A DNA stretch of 64,000 nucleotides from Calycina herbarum (Eukaryota > Ascomycota > Leotiomycetes > Helotiales > Pezizellaceae). The stretch spans positions 1-64,000 of the forward strand of contig LLEY01000088.1 of assembly GCA_001414485.1 (NCBI GenBank). The letters are read 5' to 3'. The notes under the pieces are model-generated. The model worked only from the letters and a program-made list of their open reading frames with translations, did no database searches and was not told the DNA's origin. A program made the position numbers and the translations under genes. Shown piece after piece: positions 45,905-56,330 of this stretch (its first letter is position 1; each line of letters opens with the position of its first letter).

Positions 45905-46689
45905 CAGTATAAGAATAAATTAATAATTATTAATCTGATTAATATAATTAGATTAGATTAGATTATAATTAATAGGTTCCTTAATTAGATTAGATTAATA
46001 GGTTTTGATTAATTACTATATAATTATATATATATATACTAATTAATAATAAAGTAGTTATTCTTAAACTCGGGCTCTTTCTTTCCGTTCTTCTTCTCTT
46101 CTTCCTTCTTCTTTACTCTCTTCTTCTCTTTCTCTGTCTCTTCCTCTATATAGAAGCCCTAGCTCTTTAAGCTAGTAATAGCCTTAAAGGTCTCTTAAGA
46201 GAGTCTATTATATTGCTTTGAAATAATCAGAGCAGCTTAACTAAAGAGCCTCTTATTAGGAGCTAACATAGCAGGTGTTTATAGATACTTCCTAGCTAAT
46301 ATAGAGAGAATAGAATAGTTATGTCTAAGTATTTATAAGGCTTATAAAGCTTATAAAGCTTAATATTAGTAATTATATATATTTATTATTATATAATTAA
46401 TAGCTAATTAATTAAGGCTTAAAATAAAGAAGTTACGTTGTAAAAAGACTGCTTAGGAGGTCTCGCTTAAGCTCCCGGAGCGACGGAAGGCCACTCCGAC
46501 GCCACCCCGAGCATCCGACCCGTGCTCCGATGCCCCCGGGCCGGTCACGTGCCACATTAATCAATTAATCAATTATTAATCTGATTAACGTAATTAGATT
46601 AGATTAGATTATGATTAACGACTAAAAACCGTTGATTAGATTAGGTTAATAGCTATTAATCTAATCTAATCTAATCATTACTTTCGCTG
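45905..46689 (-). mobile_element. hAT element with transposase relic and GATTA subterminal repeats
   Basis: The ends are CAGTATAAGAATAAATTAAT at 45905 and, reading inward from 46689, CAGCGAAAGTAATGATTAG. The flanking octamers are TATTTATT (45897-45904) and CATTTATT (46690-46697), an 8-bp target duplication with one C-to-T change. Both ends carry runs of GATTA/TAATC. Around 46201-46318 the minus strand still shows a hAT dimerisation motif: ILARKYL, then TPAM.APNKRLFS and ALIISKQYNRL, interrupted by stops. A GC-rich block near the right end (CGCTTAAGCTCCCGGAGC, GCCACTCCGAC) matches the element at 13690-14270. At 785 bp it is an internally deleted copy. Confidence 0.82.
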
Positions 46690-46745
46690 CATTTATTAAT
46701 CCACAAAGTCCGAGAAATTGATGAATTCTTTATATAATTGGTTAA

Positions 46746-47078
46746 TTAATTAATTGTTAGATAAAATATACCAGATCCATGGGGCTCATGATCCAGCGAG
46801 CTGTGAGAGTAGATAATAGTTCGTTGAAGCATCGCAACTCATCCAAAATGTCTCACTCACGTAAGAACAACCTTGGCCAGTTGGGCCTGGATGTGAGCGG
46901 GCACCATATACATATTCTTCAACACCATCTCGGCCTTCCTTGCAACCTCTTCCTTGACGTTTGGGTCGATTGCATCCACGACACGATGAAATCCTTGATC
47001 ATTAACAGTCTGTGCTAAGAACAAAGACATTTTTCTTCCAGATGGGAATGCCAATTGTCTCAACAGTTGACCAGACAT
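46746..47078 (-). CDS. Small helical protein of unknown function
   Basis: Exon 1 (47078-46861) starts MSGQLLRQLAFPSGRKMSLF and continues with LAQTVNDQGFHRVVDAIDPN and EVARKAEMVLKNMYMVPAHI. A GTGAGT donor at 46860 and a CTCTCACAG acceptor ending at 46801 define a 60-nt intron. Exon 2 (46800-46746) adds SLDHEPHGSGIFYLTIN, giving 90 residues. The composition is protein-like and helical, but I recognise no family. The hAT element ends only about 50 bp beyond the stop codon, so the original 3' end may have been replaced by the insertion. Confidence 0.45.
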
Positions 47079-47672
47079 TTTAATGATGTGGATGGAGGTG
47101 AGCGGAGACTAGGTATGACGTCTTGAATAATAGGAATTTGATGTATTGCTGAATTGGAAATCTGAGCACAAGTGCAGAAGAGGATGGATTCTAGAGCTCT
47201 TCGGAAGGAGAATAGGAGAATGCAGAAACTAGGGGAGAAATATTGGAAATGATCAGATTTTTCTTGAAACCATACCAACCTAGATAGCTTCCAACTCGTT
47301 TGGAGTTGGATCCTCCCCGGACTCAGCATACCACTCGGCGCCTATATAATGTTGGTGTCAGGGTCAGGAGGCTAGGAAACAGTACTTGACAGCGGGCAGC
47401 AGAGAAAGGCATCGAAAGGGCGCTTTGGCGTGTTAGGCGAAGCGCCGTATGCTGTGCCTCGGGTTGGACCGAATGGCGGCTACTGTACAGCGGCATTTCA
47501 CTTTTCAGAGGGCTTATCTGACATCCAAATGGATATTCGCGGAGCAGTTTCGTGATGTCCGTTTTTGTTACTCAGCGCTTGTAGTAAGCGAAGTCCCCAG
47601 ATTTTCTGTAAGTTACCGCCCGAGCCGCCTCCCATTTTACATACCTTGACAGCAGGAGCATCGAGACCCATT
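47079..47672. other. Intergenic between divergent genes
   Basis: Shared upstream DNA of the small helical gene and the kinase-like gene. An open frame begins at ATG 47449 and could encode an upstream exon of the kinase, followed by an intron-like GTAAGT...TTGACAG, but its phase does not fit the downstream frame. Confidence 0.4.
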
Positions 47673-48963
47673 ATGACACTATCAATTGGACAGGTTTTGA
47701 GAGGTCGTGCGGCTTCCTATTATATCACCAACGTCCTCAAAGTTCCGACGGTTTTCCAAGCTAAGGTCGTGCCATTTGAGCACCCGCAATCATCACAGCC
47801 AGCACAGTTGTAGAGCAACACTCCTTTGATTATATCGTCTTTCTCTGCTAACGTTTGTCTAGAGCCGTCATCAAGCATTTCCCCGCCAACCTCAGCAAAA
47901 CCCAATACAACCGCAAACTCCATAATTACACGCTTGACAGCATCGCCCGATCTCCCTTCGTCCGCTCCATAATCGACCTTATTGGACACGATGAGCCTTC
48001 ATCCTGCCAAGGCCACCAGCAACCCAAATGCATGGTGTTCGAATGGATGGATACAGATTTGTGGCAACTGTCCTCAAAACCCTTCAGGTCGGGCCCAGAA
48101 TTACCTCGCATAGTGGCACGGTCGGTACTCGAAGCTTTAGCAGTCTTCGATGGCGAGGAAGGAGTGCATACAGATGTAAACCCAAATAACGTGTTCTTGT
48201 CAGGGGTGAATGGTCCATCGCCGGTAGTAAAACTTGGGGATCTGGGAAATTGTAAGTTCTTAGCAGCGGAATCAACATCATCTATGGTTTGGAAACTGAC
48301 TACTCATTAGTGATGGCGGCTGGTCCGATGTTAGAAACTCGATATCAGGTAAGATATTATGGTCCATTAGGCGGATCTTGGCACAACAATGTTTTGAAGA
48401 GAAGCTGACACGTCGGCTTATATAGGGTATTGTCATTCGCGCTCCTGAGGTTTGGAAGGATATCCCAATAACTCCCAAGGCTGACATCTGGAGTCTGGGT
48501 GTAACAGCAAGTCGCTATTTCTTCTTATTGCCCTTTCTATGTCTAATATAAAGTTTAGTTAGCACATTGGTTGGTTGGAAAAACTATATTTGGACCAGCC
48601 GACAGGATAGTGGAGGGTCTAACCGACCACTGGAGTATTGCTAAGCTGATGCGACTAGTTGGCCCAATAGGAACCCCAGACCCTTCTAAAACAGACATTG
48701 TCGATGAGTTTGCTCTTGCGGAGTATTTTGAAAAAGGAACTTTCGTTCACCCCCAGAGCGGCCTAGAAGAGAGCTTCATAAAGGTTGGTAGTATTAGACA
48801 GGAGTTGGAGAAAGTGGAAGGGCCCATTGAACGGGGGTGTATTGACTTTATCGAGAGTCTTCTGGTTGTCGACCCAATGAGGAGGCCGAGTGCTAGGGAA
48901 GCATTGCAACACCCTTGGTTAAAGAGTTCCTCTGAATATGATTCGGACTGGTTGGTCGATTAG
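47673..48963 (+). CDS. SRPK-like serine/threonine kinase, compact
   Basis: Exons 47673-47809, 47863-48251, 48311-48348, 48426-48506 and 48559-48963 encode 349 residues. Kinase landmarks appear in order: GQVLRGRAASYYI (beta strands 1-2), FQAKVV (probable lysine), MVFEWMDTDLWQL (hinge), HTDVNPNNVFL in place of the usual HRD loop, KLGDLGN in place of DFG, RAPEVW (the APE motif), SDIWSLGVT-like ADIWSLGVT, and RPSAREALQHPWL near the end. This pattern is that of fungal SRPK-related kinases that abound in Leotiomycetes. The last intron (48507-48558) begins GCAAGT, a GC-AG intron. The catalytic Asp and Asn remain, but the glycine loop is poor, so activity is uncertain. The start could lie further upstream. 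Confidence 0.72.
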
Positions 48964-49500
48964 AGATAGACTAGCAAAATTCCTTGTTCCCGAATCTCCA
49001 CGACTCTAGCTCGAATTGACGCCAACTCAGCTCTGTAGATACTCTCACCCAAGTGAGAGCATAGCTGCAGTTATAGGCAACACCACGTACAGGTGTGGGC
49101 CGTTGTTACCCACAAGGGGATTCTGGAAGGGGAATTTGGCAACAAGGAGGAAAAAGAAAATTGCTGTGACGAGTTGGCCCGTCGCGGTGGCAGCCCTCCA
49201 GATATTACTTTGAAGGTCTCGATACTTTCGAGCCCTGCTTGGAGTGTTGCGTTATCAATGATAGCAGGAAATCTACATGTGTGATCAAGCTACGTTCTTG
49301 CACTGCGCATTCTTATCCTGAGAAACTAGATGGGGTGTAGAAACCAGGTGAGATGTAGAAACCAGATGAGGTGTAAAAACTAGATGAGGTTTAAAAACCA
49401 AGTGAAGTGTAGAAACCGCGGGGTAGCGGGGTACGGGATGAATTGCAGTCACATGACTTTGAGCTGAACCGCGCCTCATCAATGAGTCAGCCAGTTTAGC
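48964..49500. other. Intergenic with a short minisatellite
   Basis: No gene is supported. An 18-bp tandem array lies at 49319-49418. Confidence 0.45.
49319..49418. repeat. 18-bp minisatellite, about five imperfect copies
   Basis: The unit is close to TAGAAACCAGATGAGGTG and is repeated head-to-tail with several substitutions (for example TAAAAACTAGATGAGGTT). The array is short and not associated with a transposon end that I can see. Confidence 0.75.
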
Positions 49501-49533
49501 CCACAGCCCAGATGAATCCATCAGTCACTATCG

Positions 49534-50650
49534 ATGATTATGTATCGAACCGAATCCACGTTTATTACCGAATCTACCTACAGGAAGTACCGCAACAAAC
49601 AGGACGAAGATATCCAAGGAGCATTCATGGCGCAGGCATTCTTGATCGAGAATGGCAACAAGCAGCTCCACGACGATCTCACTATCACGTTCGACACCTG
49701 GCTGTCGACTGTCCATGGCACTCTAAGCGGCAGGTTGGGCGAGCTGAATAATGAAATGGGTAGAGTCAAAACCGACTTGCCAAATTTGGAGGACGAGGTG
49801 GGCCAGGTGAAGGACGAGGTGGCTAAAGTGCAGGCCAGATTGAATCAGATGGAGGGACGGTCATTCAACAAATCAAGGATCCTGCCATATCATACCGTTG
49901 CCGTCATTTGAGTCTACCGAGACCCAATAGGGCTCAGACTGCCAGAGTACTTTCCATCAACCGTCGAGGAATTTTGGAAATTGCGAACTCCAGCTTATAG
50001 TAAGTATTCCGATCGTGCTATGCAAGGGTATGCTCAATTTAATGACCATCGATAGGGGAGAGGTTAGCCTATCTTATCCAATTTCACGACATCCAAAACT
50101 TCCAGTACTGGGGCCAAAACCACCGCAATTTTACCTCTGCGACCTATGCAGGCGATATCTCAAGTACTGAGTCAGACTCCGAAGACGATACTTCACAACA
50201 AGACTTGTCGTTGGAGAATGCCATTGAGAGACACCCGAAGTCGCATTGGACGAGCTTACGTCCTACCTAGGCTTACCTCGGTGAAATTCGTAATTTTTTC
50301 CCAAAGAGCAAGCTGAGTACCAACAACAGCTACAGCGGCCGTCGGCAATCAAGAGGCATGCAACTGCAGCTATAGCTGTGGATGATATCGCGAAGCGGCA
50401 GAAGAATTTTTTTGAGTCACAGATGCCAGTAGAGCAACTGATCATCGGTGCACCTGCCCCTGCGTCTTTGGCACAATCGACAAGGCTTTCATGGAATGTT
50501 TCGGCAAGGAACGCGGCAATGGCTGAGTTGAATCCAAAAAGGGAAGCTGCGCCAATTTCTCCCACAGGATCTTCAGATGATTTGTTAACGGATATTATTC
50601 CATCACAAGAAGTGCGAGACCTTGGAAAACCGAGATCAAATAAGGGTTGA
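49534..50650 (+). pseudogene. Coiled-coil protein of unknown function, disrupted
   Basis: The first segment (49534-49911) encodes 125 residues with heptad-like spacing (LGELNNEMGRVKTDLPNLED, VGQVKDEVAKVQARLNQMEG). A TGA follows PYHTVAVI, yet the same frame continues with VYRDPIGLRLPEYFPSTVEE, so CGA to TGA is likely. An intron (GTAAGT near 50000 to CGATAG at 50055) leads to ERLAYLIQFHDIQNFQYWGQ and an acidic segment. The frame shifts near 50232-50238, continuing as EVALDELTSYLGLPR. A final open piece (50378-50650) encodes DDIAKRQKNFFESQMPV. The family is one of the many fungal coiled-coil proteins without known function. Confidence 0.5.
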
Positions 50651-50819
50651 GGACACATACTGTTGTGCATTTTAGCCACCTAGAGAATCGAAATGCTTCT
50701 CGCTGCAAAATCTCCGAGGTCTGGTCTCCAAGTTGTAGCAATACCACCAATCAGAATCAAAGGCACAAGGACCAGGGGATTTCACCGCATCAATATTGCT
50801 TTTGGGGGGTGGTTCCAGG

Positions 50820-50960
50820 GCACAACGCAAGGAAGCGTACATCAGATGGACAGAAGAGGAGGAGACTACTGGGGTGAATATGAGGGAGAGGAAGGTTTCA
50901 TGGAAGGAGATACATGGAGCTGTGCCTTCCCATCCTTTGGGCTCCAGCAACCCTCTCCAA
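50820..50960 (+). pseudogene. Myb-like domain remnant
   Basis: One frame reads AYIRWTEEEETTGVNMRERK followed by VSWKEIHGAVPSHPLG, the shape of a fungal Myb-like (SANT) helix-turn-helix. Upstream and downstream frames are broken and I cannot extend it into a full gene. Confidence 0.4.
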
Positions 50961-52196
50961 CAACAACCACCTCACCAACAACAACATATCTCCTTTCAAG
51001 CGACCCTCTCCAGCTTTACAAATCCTACTCCATGTCGTGGTTTCGCCTGCTTGGTACCCGCCACCACGACATTACGCGCAGTCTCTTGACGAATGATAAC
51101 ACTTTGCTTGAAACCCTTTCATCCTTGGTTGCCTTGTGGGAAACAGCGACGTTGTGGGGAACATCTGGATTTCCCGACCATAACGTTTGTTGGAAATCCT
51201 TCCAAGAGCCGAGATCAGTCGAACACTTGTTCCAATCACACTTCTGGTCAATGAATGGAAATTGTTGATCGAGGTCGTCCAGCCGCTCAAGTACAAGATC
51301 GTTCTTTCTTGTGAAGATTTTCGGGATTGGTGTAAGATTCAAGACCAGTGCATCATGCGGGGCATTCGTCGCCTGGGAAATGCTATTGGCAACGAATCCA
51401 GTGAGCTAGTCGATTGTCTTGTTGACTCAATACCTATTCTCTTAGAACTTGCTTCTATGGAATGATTACAACCTACCTTCTCAACTTCAATGTAGATGTC
51501 GTTTGTCCCAGGAGAACTTTCATGGGTTGATTCGGCAGACTTCTAAAACCTCGTCTGCGTTGAGTTCGTTTTGCTTGGCAGGGTTGTTGAGGAGCATAAA
51601 TCGCTTTTGGAGATCCGTAGTTGCCTTCAGTTGATGTCATAGGGCTATCTTGTCCAAAAGAGGAAGGAGCGAGCGAATCACTTCTTCATCCCGGATCTTG
51701 GTGCCCGCTTCTTGCTCTTGCTGGGTCTTCTCCTTGGTGTCTGGCGTTGAGGTGGGATGGTCCTGTTTCCATGATTGCAGATGGGTTGGCGATGAAAGAT
51801 GTTTGATAGACGAGGATTGACGAAGGAGGATCAATGAAGGGGGTAAAGGGGGTGAAGAGGACCAAGGGGGTGAAGAAGGGTTGATGGAGGTCAGGCGCGT
51901 ACAGAGCTTCGCCGCAACCGCAAAATCCGCCGCATCTCACAATTTGATAGGTTAGGGTCAGTAGGGGGCACCATTAAATCAAACATTTGAAACTCAGGCC
52001 GTACTCGATATTTTGAACTTTATGGGAAAGCCATCGGGGGTAAATGTTACATCAACGAGAATTACTTTTCATTGACACAATAGCGCCAGGAAAATAAATA
52101 ATTCAGCCTTATATCAGCGAAGGAAAATCTCCGGAGAAAGAGCCTATCGGCGGCTCCTGATACTCAGGACACACTGGATCCACCTATAGCAGCCGG
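50961..52196. other. Gene-free, no feature seen
   Basis: Short open frames only; no motif recognised. It lies between the Myb remnant and the 3' end of the opposing phosphotransferase. Confidence 0.4.
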
Positions 52197-53083
52197 CTAC
52201 CATTCTCCCCACCCTTTATTACGCACCTTTTCCATCTCCAACTCCACAGAAAATGGATCCAAAAACTTGCTCAGAGCCTCCTCCCATTCCGTTCTCGTCA
52301 GATTGCCGTACCATGCAGAAGTGTACTCCCAGGAATTTGGAAACCAACCTGCACACTCCCAATCTATGATAGCAGCCACCTCGTCTCCACGCACAAAGAT
52401 GTTGAATGGATTGAGGTCGCCATGAGTGAAAACTGTGTCCGGCCACGGCCCATCTTGCTTGATAGCCATTTCAACAAGGTGCTGCCAGTCCTTGTCCTCT
52501 TTCTTGTCTTTGACCTCTTCGGGCCGAAAATTATCTCTAAGGAAAAGATGAAACTCTTGGATACTTTTAAAGGCCCTCCCATACGTGGAAATGGCCGAGG
52601 AATTCGAGCCTCACGAATTGAACCGTCAACACAGTTTACAACACTTGTCCCGTCCGTCGGTTTCAGTGCTCGAAGCTCTTGAAACAAGGCTTTCAATTGA
52701 CTGAATATTTCCTCTCGAGATTCCCCAAATAGATTTTTCCAGGCTGTTGGTATGGCTTCGCCTTGAATCCTCTCCATGACGATGTAAGCGCGGTTCTTGT
52801 GGAGGAAAGAGCAAAAGACTTTTGGAACGGGTAGTGAGGTGTTATCCGCCACAAATCTCATCGTTGCAGCTTCTTCGAGATGAACGTAGGGCCCGGTTTT
52901 GACGATAAGATGTTTAGATATTGGAATGCAGGTCCCATTGCTTTTAAATAAACGAGCAGTGGTTTTCAGCGCAACAAATGTGTAGATGCGACGGATGAAG
53001 GTGTTCTTGACGGCCAAACTTTCTGTTCCTTCATGCTGAGCTTTGAGGTTTTGAATGACGGTTGGCTTTTCCAGCAGGACCAT
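52197..53083 (-). pseudogene. APH-family phosphotransferase with one frameshift
   Basis: ATG 53083 opens MVLLEKPTVIQNLKAQHEG; the nucleotide lobe (HLIVKTGPYVHLEEAATMRF, LPVPKVFCSFLHKNRAYIVM, ERIQGEAIPTAWKNL) follows in frame to about 52570. There the frame shifts by one base, in a T/A run that reads as CCTTTAAAAG, where CCTTTTAAAAG would keep the family sequence FKSIQEFHLFLRDNF in frame. The shifted frame contains the catalytic loop FTHGDLNPFNIFV and AIIDWECAGWFPNSWEY and stops at 52197. This is the classic HGDLNPxN loop of fungal hygromycin/choline-kinase-like proteins. Without correction the protein would lose its catalytic loop. The homopolymer context leaves sequencing error possible. Confidence 0.72.
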
Positions 53084-53856
53084 ATTTAAAGATCTCCAAG
53101 AATGATGCCGTTTGGTAAGCAAGTATGTTGAAAAAGACTGGGGATTTGCTTCATTGGGCAGAAGCAGAGGTATAGGCAGAGAGGTGTATGTGTGCCCAAT
53201 CAACAGATTCTCGGCACGCAGGGAGAGACGTTTTATTCTGAACAATGTTGGTGTCTGATGTAAGCTTCACGTGGTGAATGCCTTCTCGCATCCCGAGTAG
53301 CTTCCATTCATTTTTGTGGTGCTGGTGTCGGTGTTGGTGTTGGTGGAAGTGGAAGTGGAAGTGCAAGTGGAAGTATCGCCTAACTTCGGCCGGTCGCCAT
53401 CTTGCATAACTAATACTATAACGTATAGCATAGCAGATTTGGATCTTCACTAAAGGAGCCCATTTTCGGGTGGTAGCATAAACTCGGCCCAATCAAAAGC
53501 CGCCGACAGCTCTGTTGGCGCATCGTGATTGGTGCTATGCTCTGAACGAGTGCCCGGTTCTGGGCCACGAATTCTGCGACAACTTTATATCGCCATATCC
53601 CAAAATCTACGTCCAGAAATTGTAGAAAGAAAGAATGGTATGATTGCCCGTCTCCATTTTTCCGCGTTCATTTGGCTTGCAAAATCGGCTTCCGGAACAT
53701 CTGCGAGCTGCATCGCTCTGTTTCTGTTTCTGCCGACAGTCTTGCACCACCATCTGCGTTCGTTCCTCCATTTATCGACAGCCTTACCTTGCGGACAGCC
53801 TTCATCCTACTACTTTCTGAATCACAGACCTTGAGATATCCGCTTCCCGACGGGCT
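53084..53856. other. Intergenic between divergent phosphotransferase genes
   Basis: Contains a short GGTGTTGGTGTTGGTGGAAG-type hexamer run near 53320-53370. No gene is supported. Confidence 0.4.
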
Positions 53857-54250
53857 ATGGAGACAGAAACCTGGAGAACTACCGAAAGAGATTACACCTT
53901 AGCAGCGGATACCTTCACGAAACGAGAGCTTCGAAGGGACGAATGGTTTACTAATATTAAAGGCAAGATTGTCGTTCCGCCGTTTTCCAGAGAACGAATA
54001 CGGAACGAGTATGCGACCCTCGACTTCATTGCCTCGAACACAACAATCCCAGTCCCAAAGGTGTTGGAATATACTGTGCAAGATGATGCCGCAACCTTGG
54101 TCCTTGAACGTATATATGGAGAGACGCTAGATTCCTTTGAAGGGGCAGAAAAGCTTCAACCTAGCTAAAGAGATCCCACAAAATGGAGAAATTAATAAGT
54201 GTGTGGCTGAGTTCGCCAAACAACTGGGGCATAATTGATATCGTATGGAG
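53857..54250 (+). pseudogene. 5' part of a phosphotransferase gene, truncated
   Basis: From ATG 53857 a frame of 103 codons encodes a nucleotide-binding lobe (GKIVVPPFSRERIRNEYATL, TIPVPKVLEYTVQDDAATLV, LERIYGETLD) closely related in style to the opposing gene at 52197-53083. It stops at 54168, but family-like sequence continues out of frame (INKCVAEFAKQLGH, up to about 54234). No catalytic HGD-type loop is found downstream. The gene therefore lacks its C-terminal half. Confidence 0.6.
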
Positions 54251-54951
54251 CAGCCTATTCACGACTTTTCTCTCGACCTGGACCGCACTCCATCTCAATG
54301 TACCTTCGCCCTACGACAGTCCTGTCAAGATCCCTTTCCGAAAAGTCAAATGGATGATTCTTACGGCTTTGATGCCGGGGATGACGATTATGTTCGCACT
54401 TGCGCAACGGGTTCAAGTAAGAAAAACTGCGGATTTTTTTAACCAAGAGTTTAGGTGTTAAGATTGGGCGGTCGGTCAAAGGTTCTATGTGGAGATGGGT
54501 AGGTTGTTTTTAGACGATTTTCCGGTTAGAACTAGACAGCTTAAGTAGCTTGCTAGGAAAGGTCATCTTGAGAAAAGAAACCATGTGAGCCTCTTCTATT
54601 CATATCTCTATCCGTAACAGCAAATGACACTGGGTTGACTCATGTACCGTCACAGGAGGGTAAAGTACACGGCTATGACATGGTCGATGCCAACAGAAGC
54701 GAGGGAAGAGTCTCCATCCCATGTCTTCCCGACATCAATCATTCCAGAATCCGTGAGGTCAGTCGTTCAGACTCTGTTCTCAAGGTGGTTTGGCTGCTTC
54801 GAGTAGCTGGATATCTCCTCCAGTGTATCGCAAGAGGCGACACAACACCTCTCCATCCCACTTCTCGAATTGAGCACAGTTGGACTCGTCATCTGTGTAG
54901 TCATACTACAAGTTCTTTGGTGGTCTAAGCCACAATATGTTCTGCCACCTA

Positions 54952-55921
54952 CGAAGGCCGAGTTTTAAAGTAATGAGCCATGCACGTGATCCAAGCGAAG
55001 TTTCGAAAACACCAAAATTATACATCGAGACTACGTCATTATTAAGGAAGCTAATGAAGCTTCCCTTCTCTGCTTCGTGTATATAAGGGTGTTTTGGAGC
55101 CATAATAGTAGAGATGTAATAGTTGTTAACTCTTAAATTTACGATGTTCACGAACTTAAGAGAGAAGTTAAAGAGACAGGGGTCAAGCTCGCGAACAAGC
55201 TTTGGCAGACAACACTCCCGGATATCTACAAGAGGCTAGGTCTTACTTCCTGGCTCTCGAAACCTAGAACTCTCCAGCTACCAAGAGAGGTCCTAGCTCG
55301 GCTCATTGCGGCTCGTACTGGTCACGGAGACTTTACAGCATACCACCTTCGATTCCACCACCTTAACACGTTACTAGAATCCGGGAATTGCAAATGCAAA
55401 AAGGCTAAAGCACAATTCCACCTACTCTTCTGCAGGCTTGCAAAGAACAAAGAGCCAAGGCTATTAGCTAAGGCAGAGGGAAATCCTCAACTTCTGTTCG
55501 GACCTGGTTGTGAGGAGCTTTTCAACAAGGTCTATTCTAAGACTAAGTTCTTTACAAAGATCTGTCCCTCGAGATAGTTAAAACTCTCTTTTCCTTTCTT
55601 TTTCTACATTTTTATATATATCTCCTTTGTCTTTCCCTGATTCTATAAACTAATTAAGGATAAGGGCTGTTCCGAAAGTGGAGCTTCTCTTTAAACTATC
55701 TCTTGTAAATTAGCTCACTCGTTTACACCCCCTGTAGCCTAGGGCACCCCCCTAGCGTCATTTGCCCTCTTTTGGGACTTTTTAGGACCTAGACCACGCG
55801 ATCTAGACTCCGCCTGACGTTAAATAGAAATAAATAAATAAATACGATGTTCACGAAGTTCGCAATTGCACGTGACTAAAAAGCATAGACCATGGCCCAT
55901 TACTTTAAAACTCGGCCTTCG
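54952..55921. mobile_element. TA-flanked MITE carrying a nested LINE fragment
   Basis: The ends are inverted copies, CGAAGGCCGAGTTTTAAAGT at the left and its reverse complement at the right, extending about 30 bp with one mismatch. TA flanks both sides (54950-54951 and 55922-55923). Without the inner insertion (55155-55842 plus one target copy) the element would be roughly 0.27 kb and has no coding capacity: a Tc1/mariner-type MITE. Confidence 0.8.
55155..55842 (+). mobile_element. 5'-truncated non-LTR retrotransposon (LINE), nested
   Basis: Inside the MITE, a 688-bp insert is bounded by perfect 15-bp direct repeats TACGATGTTCACGAA (55140-55154 and 55843-55857). The insert keeps an open frame to TAG at 55579 that encodes the end of a LINE ORF2: WLSKPRTLQLPREVLARLIA, ARTGHGDFTAYHLRFHHLNT, then a C-x-C...H-x4-C finger (CKCKKAKAQFHLLFC). 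A 3' region follows and ends in a simple tail of AAAT units. 5' truncation, a variable-length target duplication and a simple 3' tail are the marks of target-primed reverse transcription. It looks like a Tad1-group element. The frame is not RIP-mutated. Confidence 0.85.
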
Positions 55922-56330
55922 TATATCTATCCCAATTAAGTTTGAACCAGCACAATCGCAAGACTACCGCAAGGTCAATTGGACCTTTAAGGGCTCGAAG
56001 ACCGTCATACGATATAATCGGGTCAATAAAGATCCAGTGACCTCAAACAAGGCGGTTTTCGCGCTTCCCATAGTCGGCATAATTTTCGGTTCTGTACATC
56101 TACTTGCATAGAACTTCTACTTTCCAACAGTCCGCGAGGAGTTCCTCTGGCGACTTTTCGCCATCCTGGTTGCTGGAACTCCTGTGTCACTTGCTGGTGT
56201 AGAAAGACTTGGATATTGGCTGGATGTGGAAGGGGCTGATTCGCCAAGGTGGATTGGAACCCTCTTCTGGTGGTTGAAGTACATATCGATTCTGGTATAT
56301 GCGGCGTCAAGGTAGGGCTTTCTCTGAGTT

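Larger units (their letters stand above)
54635..56330 (+). pseudogene. Fungal multi-pass membrane protein, split by a MITE
   Basis: Left of the transposon, one frame reads LKVVWLLRVAGYLLQCIARG and, after a shift near 54835, LELSTVGLVICVVILQVLWW followed by SKPQYVLPP at the insertion point (54949). Right of it (from 55924) comes YISIPIKFEP, then VFALPIVGIIFGSVHLLA, a TAG where TGG is expected, NFYFPTVREEFLWRLFAILV and GTLFWWLKYISILVYAASR. This matches the C-terminal layout of a common ascomycete family of predicted membrane proteins of unknown function, with WWSKP-type and WNFYFPT-type motifs. The gene is dead through at least one frameshift, one TAG and the transposon insertion. Confidence 0.65.
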
